NCBI RefSeq assembly: GCF_017696275.1
Contig: NZ_JAAORF010000001.1
Span: 62,001-126,000, forward strand
From: Prochlorococcus marinus XMU1405
GTDB lineage: Bacteria > Cyanobacteriota > Cyanobacteriia > PCC-6307 > Cyanobiaceae
DNA: 64,000 nt
Direction of reading: 5' to 3'
In this document: positions 1 through 8,256 of the stretch, piece after piece
Layout of the letters: each line of letters opens with the position of its first letter
How positions within the stretch are numbered: the stretch's first letter is position 1
Made by a program: the position numbers and the translations under genes
Notes under the pieces: generated by a model
Told to the model about the DNA's origin: nothing
The model's input: only the letters and a program-made list of their open reading frames with translations
The model's database searches: none

Positions 1-2289
1 GAAGAAACTATCCAAAATAATATACAAAAAGATGAGATATTGTCACAGATCGAATGCTTAGACTTAGAAAAGCAGAAACTTTTTCAGGGAAATCAAAGCA
101 AAAAAGAGACATCCGATACACAGAATAAAAACTTGGCAAGTAACAGCGCAGAAATTAATTCTTTAGAAAATGAAATCGATTTATTAATTAAAACTAAATC
201 AAGGCTAAATAACGAGCAATTAAGGCTTGAAAAGGATTTATCTAGATTCGAAAGCAGGAAGGAAGCTTTAAACGAATCTAGAGGTTCATATGCCCTCAGA
301 ATTCTCTTAGAGGCAGGGTTAGAGGGTATACATGGTTATGTAGCTCAACTTGGAGAGGTCAGTGAGAAAAATAGATATGCATTAGAAATTGCTGCTGGAA
401 ATAGGTTAGGACAAATTGTTGTTGATAATGATCATATTGCTGCTAAAGCAATTGAAATTCTTAAAAAGAAGAAAGCAGGAAGATTAACTTTTCTACCTTT
501 AAATAGAATTAAAAGTCAAAAAAAGAATTATGCAATTTCAAGATTTGAAAATAACAGGGAGAATGGATTTATTGATAAAGCTATTAATCTAATTACTTTT
601 GATGAAGTCTATTCAGATGTTTTTCGATATGTTTTTGGCGATACTTTGGTTTTTTCAGACTTATCCTCAGCTAGGTTATCTACACAAAAAAATAGGTTGG
701 TTACCTTAAGTGGTGAATTATTAGAAGCAAGTGGAGCTATTACAGGAGGTAGCAAGTTAAATAAAGATTTGGCTTATAAGTTTGGAATTAATAATGATAT
801 TGATGATTCTAGTCCTATAAAAGAAAGATTATTAATTATCGAAGAAGCTTTAAAAGAGTCAAATAATGATTTGATAATAAAAAATAATAGACTTAGTAAA
901 TTAAATTCTAACCGCAGTCAAATTATTGAGGATTGTGCCTCGTATAATAAAGAAATTGAAGTAAATCAAGATTCTCTTAAAGTTGTCTCGCAAAGAATTG
1001 AGGATTGTAAATCGAGATTAGATAAACTTGATACTGCTAATAATTTATTAGTTAACGAGTTAGGTCATTTAAAAAATGAATTGAAGCCTTATCACGATAA
1101 GTTTTATCAACTACAAACCATTCAAAAGGCAAATTATGAAAAAAATCAAAAATCATCATTAATAGCTTTTAATGACGATTTTAATAATCTTGATAAAAAA
1201 CTTGAATTACTTACTAAGGAGAGAAATACATTACTAGATAAAAAGAATCAATTTGCTTTAGATAAAGAGCGTATCAATAATTCATTAAAAATTACTTTAC
1301 TACAAGAAAAAAACTTGCAGGAATCTATTAAACAACTTGCAACTGCTCACAGTGAATGGATAGAAAAAAGAGATGAATTTAAAAAAGAGCTTTTAGATCT
1401 CGATAATCAAAAAAATTCTCTAGAGAGGGATTTAGGATTATTGAGAAGGAAAAGAGATGAATTAAACTCTTCAATTTCAAATAAAAGGCAAGAATATAAT
1501 AACTATCTTTTGAAGCTTGAATATCTTGAGAGGGATATGCATTCTCTTACTGAAGAAATGAGGAGCGAGAAAATAAAATTAGAAATTTATAAAAAAGATC
1601 TACCTAATCCATCCCCGCAGTTTGGAGAATATGAAGGGAAGAGTCTTGAATCTCTGCAATCAGAAATTTCGATCATAAATGCAAAACTAGAAAGCTTAGA
1701 ACCTGTTAATATGTTGGCTCTTGATGAACTAGAAGAATTAATTGAGAGATTAAATGGTTTGCGAGAAAAATTAGAAATTCTATCTAATGAAAGATCTGAA
1801 TTATTGCTGAGAATAGAAACCGTATCTACGATGCGTCAGGAGGCTTTTATGCAAGCATTTACAGAAGTTGATAAACATTTTAGAGAAATTTTTGCAAATT
1901 TATCTGATGGAGATGGATTCCTTCAACTTGAAAATCCTAATTCTCCTTTAGAAGGAGGATTAACTTTAGTGGCTCATCCTAAGGGAAAAAATGTCCGAAG
2001 ATTAGCATCTATGTCAGGTGGTGAAAAATCGTTAACCGCTTTAAGTTTTTTATTTGCTTTGCAAAAGTATAAACCTTCACCTTTTTATGCATTAGATGAG
2101 GTTGATAGTTTTTTAGATGGTATTAATGTTGAAAGGTTGTCAAAACTAATATCGAATCAGTCATCAAATGCTCAATTTATAGTCGTCAGTCATAGAAGGC
2201 CTATGATTAGTGCGTCTGAACGAACAATTGGGGTTGCGCAAGCAAGAGGGGCTAATACTCAAGTTCTTGGGTTACCAAATGCTGCATAA
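1..2289 (+). CDS. smc: Chromosome segregation protein SMC, 5'-truncated by window edge
   Basis: The reading frame is open from base 1, so the start codon, the Walker A motif and the first coiled-coil arm lie upstream. About 762 residues are visible. They begin in coiled coil, then a hinge domain encoded by roughly bases 290-760 and ending in the glycine motif SGAITGG. A second long coiled coil follows, then the C-terminal ATPase half with the ABC signature MSGGEKSLTA, the Walker B/D-loop YALDEVDSFLD and a switch histidine in VVSHRR. SMC dimers form the condensin-like ring that organises and segregates the nucleoid. The arrangement is typical of bacterial SMC and nothing looks degenerate. The internal TTG at base 40 is not the real start. 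Confidence 0.96.
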   Translation, partial: EETIQNNIQKDEILSQIECLDLEKQKLFQGNQSKKETSDTQNKNLASNSAEINSLENEIDLLIKTKSRLNNEQLRLEKDLSRFESRKEALNESRGSYALRILLEAGLEGIHGYVAQLGEVSEKNRYALEIAAGNRLGQIVVDNDHIAAKAIEILKKKKAGRLTFLPLNRIKSQKKNYAISRFENNRENGFIDKAINLITFDEVYSDVFRYVFGDTLVFSDLSSARLSTQKNRLVTLSGELLEASGAITGGSKLNKDLAYKFGINNDIDDSSPIKERLLIIEEALKESNNDLIIKNNRLSKLNSNRSQIIEDCASYNKEIEVNQDSLKVVSQRIEDCKSRLDKLDTANNLLVNELGHLKNELKPYHDKFYQLQTIQKANYEKNQKSSLIAFNDDFNNLDKKLELLTKERNTLLDKKNQFALDKERINNSLKITLLQEKNLQESIKQLATAHSEWIEKRDEFKKELLDLDNQKNSLERDLGLLRRKRDELNSSISNKRQEYNNYLLKLEYLERDMHSLTEEMRSEKIKLEIYKKDLPNPSPQFGEYEGKSLESLQSEISIINAKLESLEPVNMLALDELEELIERLNGLREKLEILSNERSELLLRIETVSTMRQEAFMQAFTEVDKHFREIFANLSDGDGFLQLENPNSPLEGGLTLVAHPKGKNVRRLASMSGGEKSLTALSFLFALQKYKPSPFYALDEVDSFLDGINVERLSKLISNQSSNAQFIVVSHRRPMISASERTIGVAQARGANTQVLGLPNAA

Positions 2290-2334
2290 ACACACTTTTT
2301 TAAATTTATACGTCAGAATGATAAAAAGAAATTT

Positions 2335-3375
2335 ATGAGCTTGTCTAACACATCTGCTAATAAGAATCTCCCTAACTCGGTTCCAAGCGAACGTTTATGG
2401 TTAAGGTCAGAATTAATGGGAACACAAGTTATAACTACTGATACTGGGAGGCGGCTAGGCGTAGTTGGCGAAGTTGTTGTTGATATCGATAGAAGAGAGG
2501 TGGTCGCTTTGGGACTAAGAGATAATCCACTTACAAGATTTCTACCAGGATTGCCAAAATGGATGCCTTTAGAAAGTATAAAGCAAGTTGGAGACGTCAT
2601 ATTAGTTGACTCCCTTGATTCTTTGAGTGAGAGTTTTTCTCCAGAAAGATATGGGAAGGTAATTAATTGTCAGGTGATCACAGAATCTGGACAACTTTTA
2701 GGAAGAGTTCTTGGTTTTTCTTTTGATATTGAGACTGGGGATTTGATATCTCTTGTTATGGGTGCAGTTGGTGTTCCGCTTTTAGGTGAGGGAGTTTTAA
2801 GTACTTGGGAAATACCTGTTGAGGAAATTGTAAGTAGTGGTACCGATAGGATTATTGTTTATGAAGGTGCTGAAGAGAAATTAAATCAACTAAGTAGTGG
2901 ACTACTTGAGAAACTTGGAGTCGGGGGCTCTTCATGGGATGAAAGGGAAGCAAATGGATACACAGCAAATCTTGTACCTGTTGAGAATCAGTTACTTTCA
3001 GGTTCTGAATCAGAACAGCAAAACAATTTGGTCGAGGAAAATGAAGAAGTTGTTGAACAAGATGATTATGAAGATGATTATGAAGACGATTATGAAGATG
3101 AACTTGAATATGTTGAAATAAAGAGTTCTTCAGAGGAAACAAATAACAGAAAAAAGCTATATATGGATAATGATTATTCTGATCAGATTGAGAATCAAAT
3201 AGATGAAAAAAACAATATTGATTTTAAGCAAAAGAAACAATCAACTACTAATTTAACTTCGAAAAGACCAATTCAAAATGCAACTGAAACTTTAGATATT
3301 GAACCACTAGATGAACAAAATTTTGTTCAAGATAATAAAAAATCAGAAAAGTTTGAAATTGATGACCCCTGGTAA
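2335..3375 (+). CDS. PRC-barrel domain protein with acidic disordered tail
   Basis: This 346-residue protein has two consecutive PRC-barrel-like segments, about residues 22-95 and 100-180. The first has the typical pattern GTQVITTDTGRRLGVVGEV and the second has ESGQLLGRVLGFSFD. The remaining half is acidic and low-complexity. It includes a DDYE tandem repeat at about residues 242-257, made by a 12-nt DNA repeat. There is no signal peptide or membrane segment. PRC-barrels are found in photosynthetic reaction-centre H subunits and in RimM, where they bind partners, so the barrels suggest an adaptor role. The gene starts 45 bases after smc on the same strand and may be co-transcribed with it. 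The specific function is unknown. Confidence 0.88.
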   Translation: MSLSNTSANKNLPNSVPSERLWLRSELMGTQVITTDTGRRLGVVGEVVVDIDRREVVALGLRDNPLTRFLPGLPKWMPLESIKQVGDVILVDSLDSLSESFSPERYGKVINCQVITESGQLLGRVLGFSFDIETGDLISLVMGAVGVPLLGEGVLSTWEIPVEEIVSSGTDRIIVYEGAEEKLNQLSSGLLEKLGVGGSSWDEREANGYTANLVPVENQLLSGSESEQQNNLVEENEEVVEQDDYEDDYEDDYEDELEYVEIKSSSEETNNRKKLYMDNDYSDQIENQIDEKNNIDFKQKKQSTTNLTSKRPIQNATETLDIEPLDEQNFVQDNKKSEKFEIDDPW

Positions 3376-3378
3376 TTG

Positions 3379-4644
3379 TTAAAGTTTTTTTATTGAATTA
3401 AGAATTATAGAAGCAAGTTTTTTTGCAGCCCCTTTATCGCCTCTTTCTTTGTGTAGATTATTCCTAATACTTTTTAATTGATCTCTATTTTTAATAAGAA
3501 ATAATACTTCTCTTGCAATTTTTATTGGTGAAATATTACCTATCCTTTCAGGGACAATCATTCTTTTAGCTTTAATATTTGGCCAAGCAAAAAATTTCTT
3601 TTTTTTAAAATAGAAATTTTTGATTATAAAAGTTAGGAATCTATTTATGAATGAAATTTTTCCAATCACTCCAAAAATACCATCCCAAGCATTCATCATA
3701 TTTAAATGTTGAGTTGGCAGAACTACTAACATTGGAAGACTAATTGCTGCTAATTCTGCAGTATTTGCTCCAACAGTTGTAATTGCAAGATCACATTCTT
3801 TTAATATTTCATAGCAAGGATGTTTCTTGATTAGATAAATCTTTGTATTTTTTGACGTTTCAATTACATAATCAAAACGAGAGTCTTTGAAGTTTTTAAT
3901 TGTTTTGATTTTTGATGAGTAATATTTAGCAATTGGATTTTTATTGCTTTGAAAAAATAAATATTCACTTTTATCAGTGGTTGGGGCAATGGGAATTATA
4001 AAATTTATATTTTGATTTTCTTCAGCGATATGATCTGCAACTTCTAAGAAGAAAGGAATTCCTACAGAAAGCTTTGCTTTCTTAGAACCAGGCAACAATG
4101 CAATATGATGTTTTTCTTTATTTCTTAATGATATTTCGCTATTAAGTTTGATATCTGCCATCAAATCGCCAATGACCTTACATTTATATTTATATCTTTT
4201 AGGTATTGACTCTTTTACTTTTACATTCATAGCAGCTATTGCGTTGGTCCATTTAGGCCATCGTGAAACCCATTCAGCATATGTGATATTTAAATAACCT
4301 AATCTTTTAGCTAATAAAATGCTCCAAAATTGATCCCCACCAAGGAAAATAACTACCCCTTTTTTTGGCCAATATGCAAAAGAATGTGGCTTTATTAATA
4401 ATTTCCAAAAACTTTTGGATTTTGTAATTAATTCGAATTTATTCCATGAATTTGCAACTGAAAATTCTTTACCAGTGGCATTTGGGCAAGGAACAAGGAC
4501 TAACCTAAGAGTGAATTCTTGTTTATCGTCATCACGTAGTGATTTATTTACTTTGTTAAGCTCATCTATTACAGGATTTACCCATGTGGTTAATTCACCA
4601 GGACCATTGGAAATTATAACTACTGCAACTGATTTTTTTTTCAT
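3379..4644 (-). CDS. LpxB-like glycosyltransferase-family protein
   Basis: This protein of about 421 residues resembles lipid-A-disaccharide synthase. It has an N-terminal Rossmann-like start, VVIISNGPGELTTW, and the C-terminal nucleotide-sugar-binding-type segment TVGANTAELAAISLPML, which recalls GT-B glycosyltransferases. The open frame extends back to 4767, but that extension reads straight through tRNA-Leu on the same strand and is spurious. I chose the ATG at 4644; an ATG at 4665 is also possible. A second, distinct LpxB-like gene lies at 56359. The substrate is unknown; a role in envelope glycolipid or carotenoid-glycoside synthesis would be a guess. It converges tail-to-tail with the PRC-barrel gene, three bases away. 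Confidence 0.85.
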   Translation of the reverse strand: MKKKSVAVVIISNGPGELTTWVNPVIDELNKVNKSLRDDDKQEFTLRLVLVPCPNATGKEFSVANSWNKFELITKSKSFWKLLIKPHSFAYWPKKGVVIFLGGDQFWSILLAKRLGYLNITYAEWVSRWPKWTNAIAAMNVKVKESIPKRYKYKCKVIGDLMADIKLNSEISLRNKEKHHIALLPGSKKAKLSVGIPFFLEVADHIAEENQNINFIIPIAPTTDKSEYLFFQSNKNPIAKYYSSKIKTIKNFKDSRFDYVIETSKNTKIYLIKKHPCYEILKECDLAITTVGANTAELAAISLPMLVVLPTQHLNMMNAWDGIFGVIGKISFINRFLTFIIKNFYFKKKKFFAWPNIKAKRMIVPERIGNISPIKIAREVLFLIKNRDQLKSIRNNLHKERGDKGAAKKLASIILNSIKKL

Positions 4645-4669
4645 TGCAGTCAAACCAGAATACATTAAA

Positions 4670-4751
4670 TGCGGACGGCGAGACTTGAACTCGCAAGGCC
4701 GAAGCCACACGCTCCTTAGACGTGCGCGTCTACCAATTCCGCCACGTCCGC
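4670..4751 (-). tRNA. tRNA-Leu, anticodon AAG
   Basis: Read on the minus strand, this 82-nt sequence folds as a class II tRNA. The acceptor stem is GCGGACG/CGTCCGC with discriminator A. The D-loop contains TGGTAGA and the variable arm is GGC-TTCG-GCC. The T arm is GCGAG-TTCAAGT-CTCGC. The anticodon arm is CACGT-CTAAGGA-GCGTG, which places AAG at positions 34-36. Aligning it with E. coli tRNA-Leu(GAG) gives the same register. The long variable arm and discriminator A agree with leucine identity. CCA is not encoded. The A at the wobble position is unusual for a bacterial leucine tRNA and is discussed in the findings. Confidence 0.93.
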
Positions 4752-4793
4752 AAAGGGTTTTCAGCAACCGTGGGATACCTAAACCTTAAAAAT

Positions 4794-4799
4794 ATCATA
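4794..4799 (-). promoter_or_regulatory. Possible -10 element of the tRNA-Leu promoter
   Basis: On the minus strand this reads TATGAT, followed by ATTTTT, about 43 bases before the tRNA 5' end. No convincing -35 box is visible. The call is by eye only. The rest of the 260-base gap between the tRNA and accC shows no gene on either strand. Confidence 0.35.
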
Positions 4800-5011
4800 C
4801 ATTATTGACTGAAATAAGGATCTAGTTCGAAAAGAGTATTTTTGAATATCATGAATAATTTTTCTATTGCATAAAACAAATATTTATACATATATAACGT
4901 TTTAGGTTGTATTGTAAAAAATGTCCTCTGATCACTAAAAAAATTTGTTGAATACTTTGGCAAATAATTTTTTATTTTAAGTCATTTCATTTCTTCAATT
5001 TTATTTTCACA

Positions 5012-6361
5012 ATGGTTGAAAAAGTTTTAATTGCTAATCGTGGAGAAATAGCTTTACGAATTGTCAGAAGTTGTAGAGAACTAGGCATTGCAACAGTTGC
5101 AGTTTTTAGCACTGTAGATAAAAAAGCATTGCATGTTCAGCTTGCTGATGAGGCGGTTTGCGTAGGAGATTCATTAAGTAATAAGAGTTATTTAAATATT
5201 CCAAATATACTTGCTGCTGCTACATCAAGAGGAGTTGATGCTATTCATCCTGGTTATGGATTTCTTGCGGAAAATGATAAATTTGCTGAGATGTGTAACG
5301 ATCACGGCATAGTTTTTATTGGTCCATCTCCTAAAGCTATTAGATCTATGGGAGATAAATCTACAGCTAAAGAAACTATGGAAGCAGTTGGAGTTCCCAC
5401 AGTACCTGGCAGTAAAGGCTTGTTATCAAATGTTGATGAGGCTTATAAATTGGCAGATGATATTGGCTATCCGGTAATTATTAAAGCGACTGCTGGAGGA
5501 GGTGGAAGAGGTATGAGGTTGGTTGAAAACTCTAATAATCTCGAAAAAATGTTTAAAGCAGCTCAAGGCGAAGCAGAAGCAGCTTTTGGTAATGATGGTT
5601 TATATATGGAGAAATTTATAAAGAAGCCAAGACATGTAGAAATTCAAATTTTGGCTGACAGGTCGGGTAATGTTGTTCACTTAGGAGAGCGAGATTGTTC
5701 AGTTCAAAGAAGACATCAGAAGTTACTAGAAGAGTCTCCCAGTCCTGCAATTAACCCTGAGCTAAGAAAAAAAATGGGGAACGCAGCTATTGCTGCTGCA
5801 AAAAGTATCGGCTACGAAGGAGCGGGGACAGTTGAATTTTTAGTTGATGATGATGATAATTTTTATTTTATGGAAATGAATACTAGGATTCAAGTTGAAC
5901 ATCCTGTTACTGAAATGGTTACAGGAGTAGATTTAATAGCTGAGCAAATTAAAATCGCAAGCGGAGCAAACTTGGAATTTAATCAGGATGATATCCATTT
6001 AAACGGTCATGCCATTGAATGTAGAATCAATGCTGAAGATCCTTCTCACAATTTCCGACCATCACCTGGAAAAATAACTGGGTGGCTCCCTCCAGGTGGC
6101 CCTGGTGTAAGGGTGGATAGTCATGTGTATACAGGCTATGAAATACCTCCTTTCTATGACTCATTAATTGGTAAATTAATAGTCTGGGGAAAAGATCGTA
6201 ATACTGCAATTAAACGTATGAATAGGGCTTTAAATGAATGTGCGGTCACTGGTATTCCTACAACAATTAACTTTCATCTAACTTTACTGAATAAATCTAA
6301 ATTTAAGCAGGGTAAGATTCATACTAAATATGTAGAAGAAGAATTATTGCCAAATTACTGA
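5012..6361 (+). CDS. accC: Acetyl-CoA carboxylase, biotin carboxylase subunit
   Basis: The 449-residue protein matches the usual length of AccC. It carboxylates biotin on the carrier protein AccB with ATP and bicarbonate, the first step of fatty-acid synthesis. The N-terminal domain begins [14 protein letters not shown]. The ATP-grasp domain has the glycine loop AGGGGRGMR at about residues 161-169, the [12 protein letters not shown] motif near 230, and the catalytic [14 protein letters not shown] motif near 290-303. The C-terminal biotin carboxylase domain has [12 protein letters not shown]. The ATG at 5012 gives the standard N-terminus. The gene is monocistronic in appearance, with a 260-base upstream gap and a convergent YggT gene 17 bases downstream. 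Confidence 0.98.
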   Translation: MVEKVLIANRGEIALRIVRSCRELGIATVAVFSTVDKKALHVQLADEAVCVGDSLSNKSYLNIPNILAAATSRGVDAIHPGYGFLAENDKFAEMCNDHGIVFIGPSPKAIRSMGDKSTAKETMEAVGVPTVPGSKGLLSNVDEAYKLADDIGYPVIIKATAGGGGRGMRLVENSNNLEKMFKAAQGEAEAAFGNDGLYMEKFIKKPRHVEIQILADRSGNVVHLGERDCSVQRRHQKLLEESPSPAINPELRKKMGNAAIAAAKSIGYEGAGTVEFLVDDDDNFYFMEMNTRIQVEHPVTEMVTGVDLIAEQIKIASGANLEFNQDDIHLNGHAIECRINAEDPSHNFRPSPGKITGWLPPGGPGVRVDSHVYTGYEIPPFYDSLIGKLIVWGKDRNTAIKRMNRALNECAVTGIPTTINFHLTLLNKSKFKQGKIHTKYVEEELLPNY

Positions 6362-6378
6362 GAAATAATTACTTATTT

Positions 6379-6684
6379 CTATGAAATATGTGTATGTAAT
6401 GCAAGTTTTATAAGCCCTTGCTGACCGACTAAAATTTCTCTTAAAAAGCTTATAAATCCTATCCAAATTACGGGTCCAACATCAACACCTCCAATAGGAG
6501 GAATTAGTTTTCTTGTTAAATTAAGAATAGAGCTTGATGGTATTGAAATTAATAACCATAAACCTTTATTTAAATCAATTTTTGGGTACCAAGTAAGTAT
6601 TAATCTTATTAGAAAAACTATAGTTAGATATGAAAGAGAAATTCCTAAACTAATATCTAAAATTTGAAGAGAGTTTACAAGCAA
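6379..6684 (-). CDS. YggT family membrane protein (Ycf19-like)
   Basis: This 101-residue protein has two hydrophobic segments, about residues 8-29 and 67-87. Between them is the family motif RKLIPPIGGVDVGP, which matches the YggT R-x-x-x-P-I-G-G-x-D pattern. Cyanobacterial and plastid YggT/Ycf19 proteins are linked to thylakoid organisation and cytochrome b6 assembly; that is family knowledge. The start chosen is TTG at 6684, because no ATG or GTG lies at a suitable place. It is divergent from psbX. Confidence 0.88.
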   Translation of the reverse strand: MLVNSLQILDISLGISLSYLTIVFLIRLILTWYPKIDLNKGLWLLISIPSSSILNLTRKLIPPIGGVDVGPVIWIGFISFLREILVGQQGLIKLALHTHIS

Positions 6685-6773
6685 GAAATCACAATTATTT
6701 AACTCATCTTAATAAATAACCCATTGAAACGTATTTAATTCGTATTATAAATTGAGAATTTAATATTTAAAAA

Positions 6774-6959
6774 GTGTTTCAAATCTCAAATTTATTACTA
6801 GCCGCAGATTTTTCTGCTGAAGTTGCAAATAATTCAGCAGTTGGAATGATAGGTAGTTTTATTGCGGCTGCCTTACTTATCGTTATTCCAGCCACTGCAT
6901 TTTTGATTTTTGTTAGCCAGAAAGATTCTCTCGATCGTACTTCTACCGGAAGACGCTAG
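6774..6959 (+). CDS. psbX: Photosystem II protein PsbX
   Basis: The 61-residue small membrane protein has one transmembrane helix, about residues 25-47 ([20 protein letters not shown]), followed by [10 protein letters not shown], typical of PsbX. PsbX sits near cytochrome b559 and influences the QB site of photosystem II. The protein is longer than the roughly 40-residue form of many cyanobacteria because of an N-terminal extension. The extension may be real, as in other Prochlorococcus, or the start may be misplaced. The start used is GTG at 6774. The gene precedes ycf66 by 80 bases on the same strand. Confidence 0.9.
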   Translation: MFQISNLLLAADFSAEVANNSAVGMIGSFIAAALLIVIPATAFLIFVSQKDSLDRTSTGRR

Positions 6960-7039
6960 TTTTTGTAGAAGTTTTAAGTACACTATATATATAAGGGATA
7001 TAAGTAACCCTTTAAAAAATAAATTTTTGGAGAAAGAAT

Positions 7040-7972
7040 GTGGTCAATGCTAGTCTCAATTGGGCCAGTATTGTTGGTATAGTTCTCGCAGTATGTGGAG
7101 GAGGCCTTTATTTCTTGAGGTCCTTTAAGCCTGCCTTGGCAAGGGATTATGATGTTTTCTTCGCAGCAATTGGACTTTTGTGTGGAGGAATATTATTTTT
7201 TCAAGGCTGGAGGTTAGATCCTATCCTTCAGTTTGGTCAGTTTTTACTTGCAGGAACTACAGTTTTTTTCGCATATGAAAGTGTGCGATTGAGGGGAGTT
7301 GCTACTGATCAAGCTAGAAGATCATCTTATTTTGATGATGATCCTATTTCTGATGGTCCCAGAAATTCTAGAGGCCGATTTAATGACGATTATGATAGGT
7401 TTGAAGAATCTGAAAGACCTTCCAGAAGATTTAAACCTCAAGAAGATGAATTTGAAGAAGACTATATGGAGGGGAGATCTCGTAGGAGGAATGTTTCTAG
7501 AGCGATACCCTCTGCTGCAGCAAGTAGAAGTAGGCCATCTACAAGAGAAATAAGTCAGTTTGAAAATGACGAACCTATAAGAAGGAGAAGAAGACAGACT
7601 TCTGAAGATAGAAATAGTAAACAACCAGAAACAAATAACTTTGGTGAAAGAAGAAATTTATCTCGCGATGAAGTTAAAACAGGGTCTAGACCCAGAATGA
7701 ATCGTACAGTTTCTAAACAAGATAATATCTCTGCTCCTAGTAATTCTTCTCCATTAAGAAAGAAACCTTCTAGATCATCTATTAGGCAGCAAACTTCAAC
7801 AACTCAAGTAGAAGATGCTTCATTTAAAGATGCTAATCAAGCCAAAAAACCACGTGAGACTCGGAGAGTGAGCTCTTCAGTTAGATCAAGTTCAAAAAAT
7901 CAAAATAGTAGATATAACGTTGGAACAAATAATAAGAAACCAAGAGATAACAGTTCTAGATTTGATGATTAA
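7040..7972 (+). CDS. ycf66: Ycf66 family protein with long basic disordered tail
   Basis: The N-terminal 90 residues form three hydrophobic helices, about residues 5-23, 38-55 and 65-82. They match Ycf66, a membrane protein conserved in cyanobacteria and plastids and of unsettled function. Everything after about residue 95 is low-complexity and rich in Arg, Ser, Asp and Asn, with repeated RRRR, SRPS and DDDP-type clusters. It is probably disordered and exposed. The start is GTG at 7040, preceded by GGAGAAAG. The overlapping ATG at 7038 is in another frame. It ends directly next to the convergent hli gene, with no gap. Confidence 0.9.
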   Translation: MVNASLNWASIVGIVLAVCGGGLYFLRSFKPALARDYDVFFAAIGLLCGGILFFQGWRLDPILQFGQFLLAGTTVFFAYESVRLRGVATDQARRSSYFDDDPISDGPRNSRGRFNDDYDRFEESERPSRRFKPQEDEFEEDYMEGRSRRRNVSRAIPSAAASRSRPSTREISQFENDEPIRRRRRQTSEDRNSKQPETNNFGERRNLSRDEVKTGSRPRMNRTVSKQDNISAPSNSSPLRKKPSRSSIRQQTSTTQVEDASFKDANQAKKPRETRRVSSSVRSSSKNQNSRYNVGTNNKKPRDNSSRFDD

Positions 7973-8248
7973 TTATAAGATTCCTGCCCATTTTAAAAAC
8001 GATTGTTTACTAAATAATTCAATCAATACTATTGCAAGGAAGCCAATCATTGCAAATCTTCCATTAGTTATTTCAGAATAACTACTCCATCCAAATTTAT
8101 ATTCATCTTTAATTTCTATAGTTTTTTCATCTAATTTATTGACTTCAATTTGTTCATTGATCTGATTCGGATCTTTTTGCTCTTCTATAAAACTCTCATT
8201 CTCTAAATTAGTGACTTCTGAGTTAGTTTGTTCTTCTTTAGAATTCAT
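7973..8248 (-). CDS. High-light-inducible (Hli/Scp) protein with acidic N-terminal extension
   Basis: The C-terminal 40 residues contain the single-helix chlorophyll-binding signature of the LHC superfamily, EITNGRFAMIGFLAIVLIE, with the conserved E, N, R and second-half glycine. Hli proteins bind chlorophyll and carotenoid and protect photosystem II assembly intermediates under high light. The first 50 residues are Glu/Asn-rich and have no hydrophobic stretch, so the protein (91 residues) is about twice the length of the minimal Hli at 36275. It lies 8 bases downstream of the ABC transporter on the same strand and could be read from the same transcript. Confidence 0.93.
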   Translation of the reverse strand: MNSKEEQTNSEVTNLENESFIEEQKDPNQINEQIEVNKLDEKTIEIKDEYKFGWSSYSEITNGRFAMIGFLAIVLIELFSKQSFLKWAGIL

Positions 8249-8256
8249 TTTTTTTG

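Noticed and set aside
2313-2600. Minus-strand frame opposite the PRC-barrel gene
   Set aside because: Antisense to a clear conserved domain, with no recognisable features.
4645-4767. N-terminal extension of the LpxB-like gene to 4767
   Set aside because: It translates through the tRNA-Leu on the same strand, giving the GRGGIGRRARL pattern typical of spurious translation of a tRNA.
4415-4789. Plus-strand frame opposite the LpxB-like gene and tRNA-Leu
   Set aside because: Antisense shadow that again reads through the tRNA.
6993-7012. AAGGG-N10-CCCTT stem after psbX as a terminator
   Set aside because: The stem is only five pairs and is followed by TAAAAAAT rather than a T-tract; it may be a weak leader structure of ycf66.
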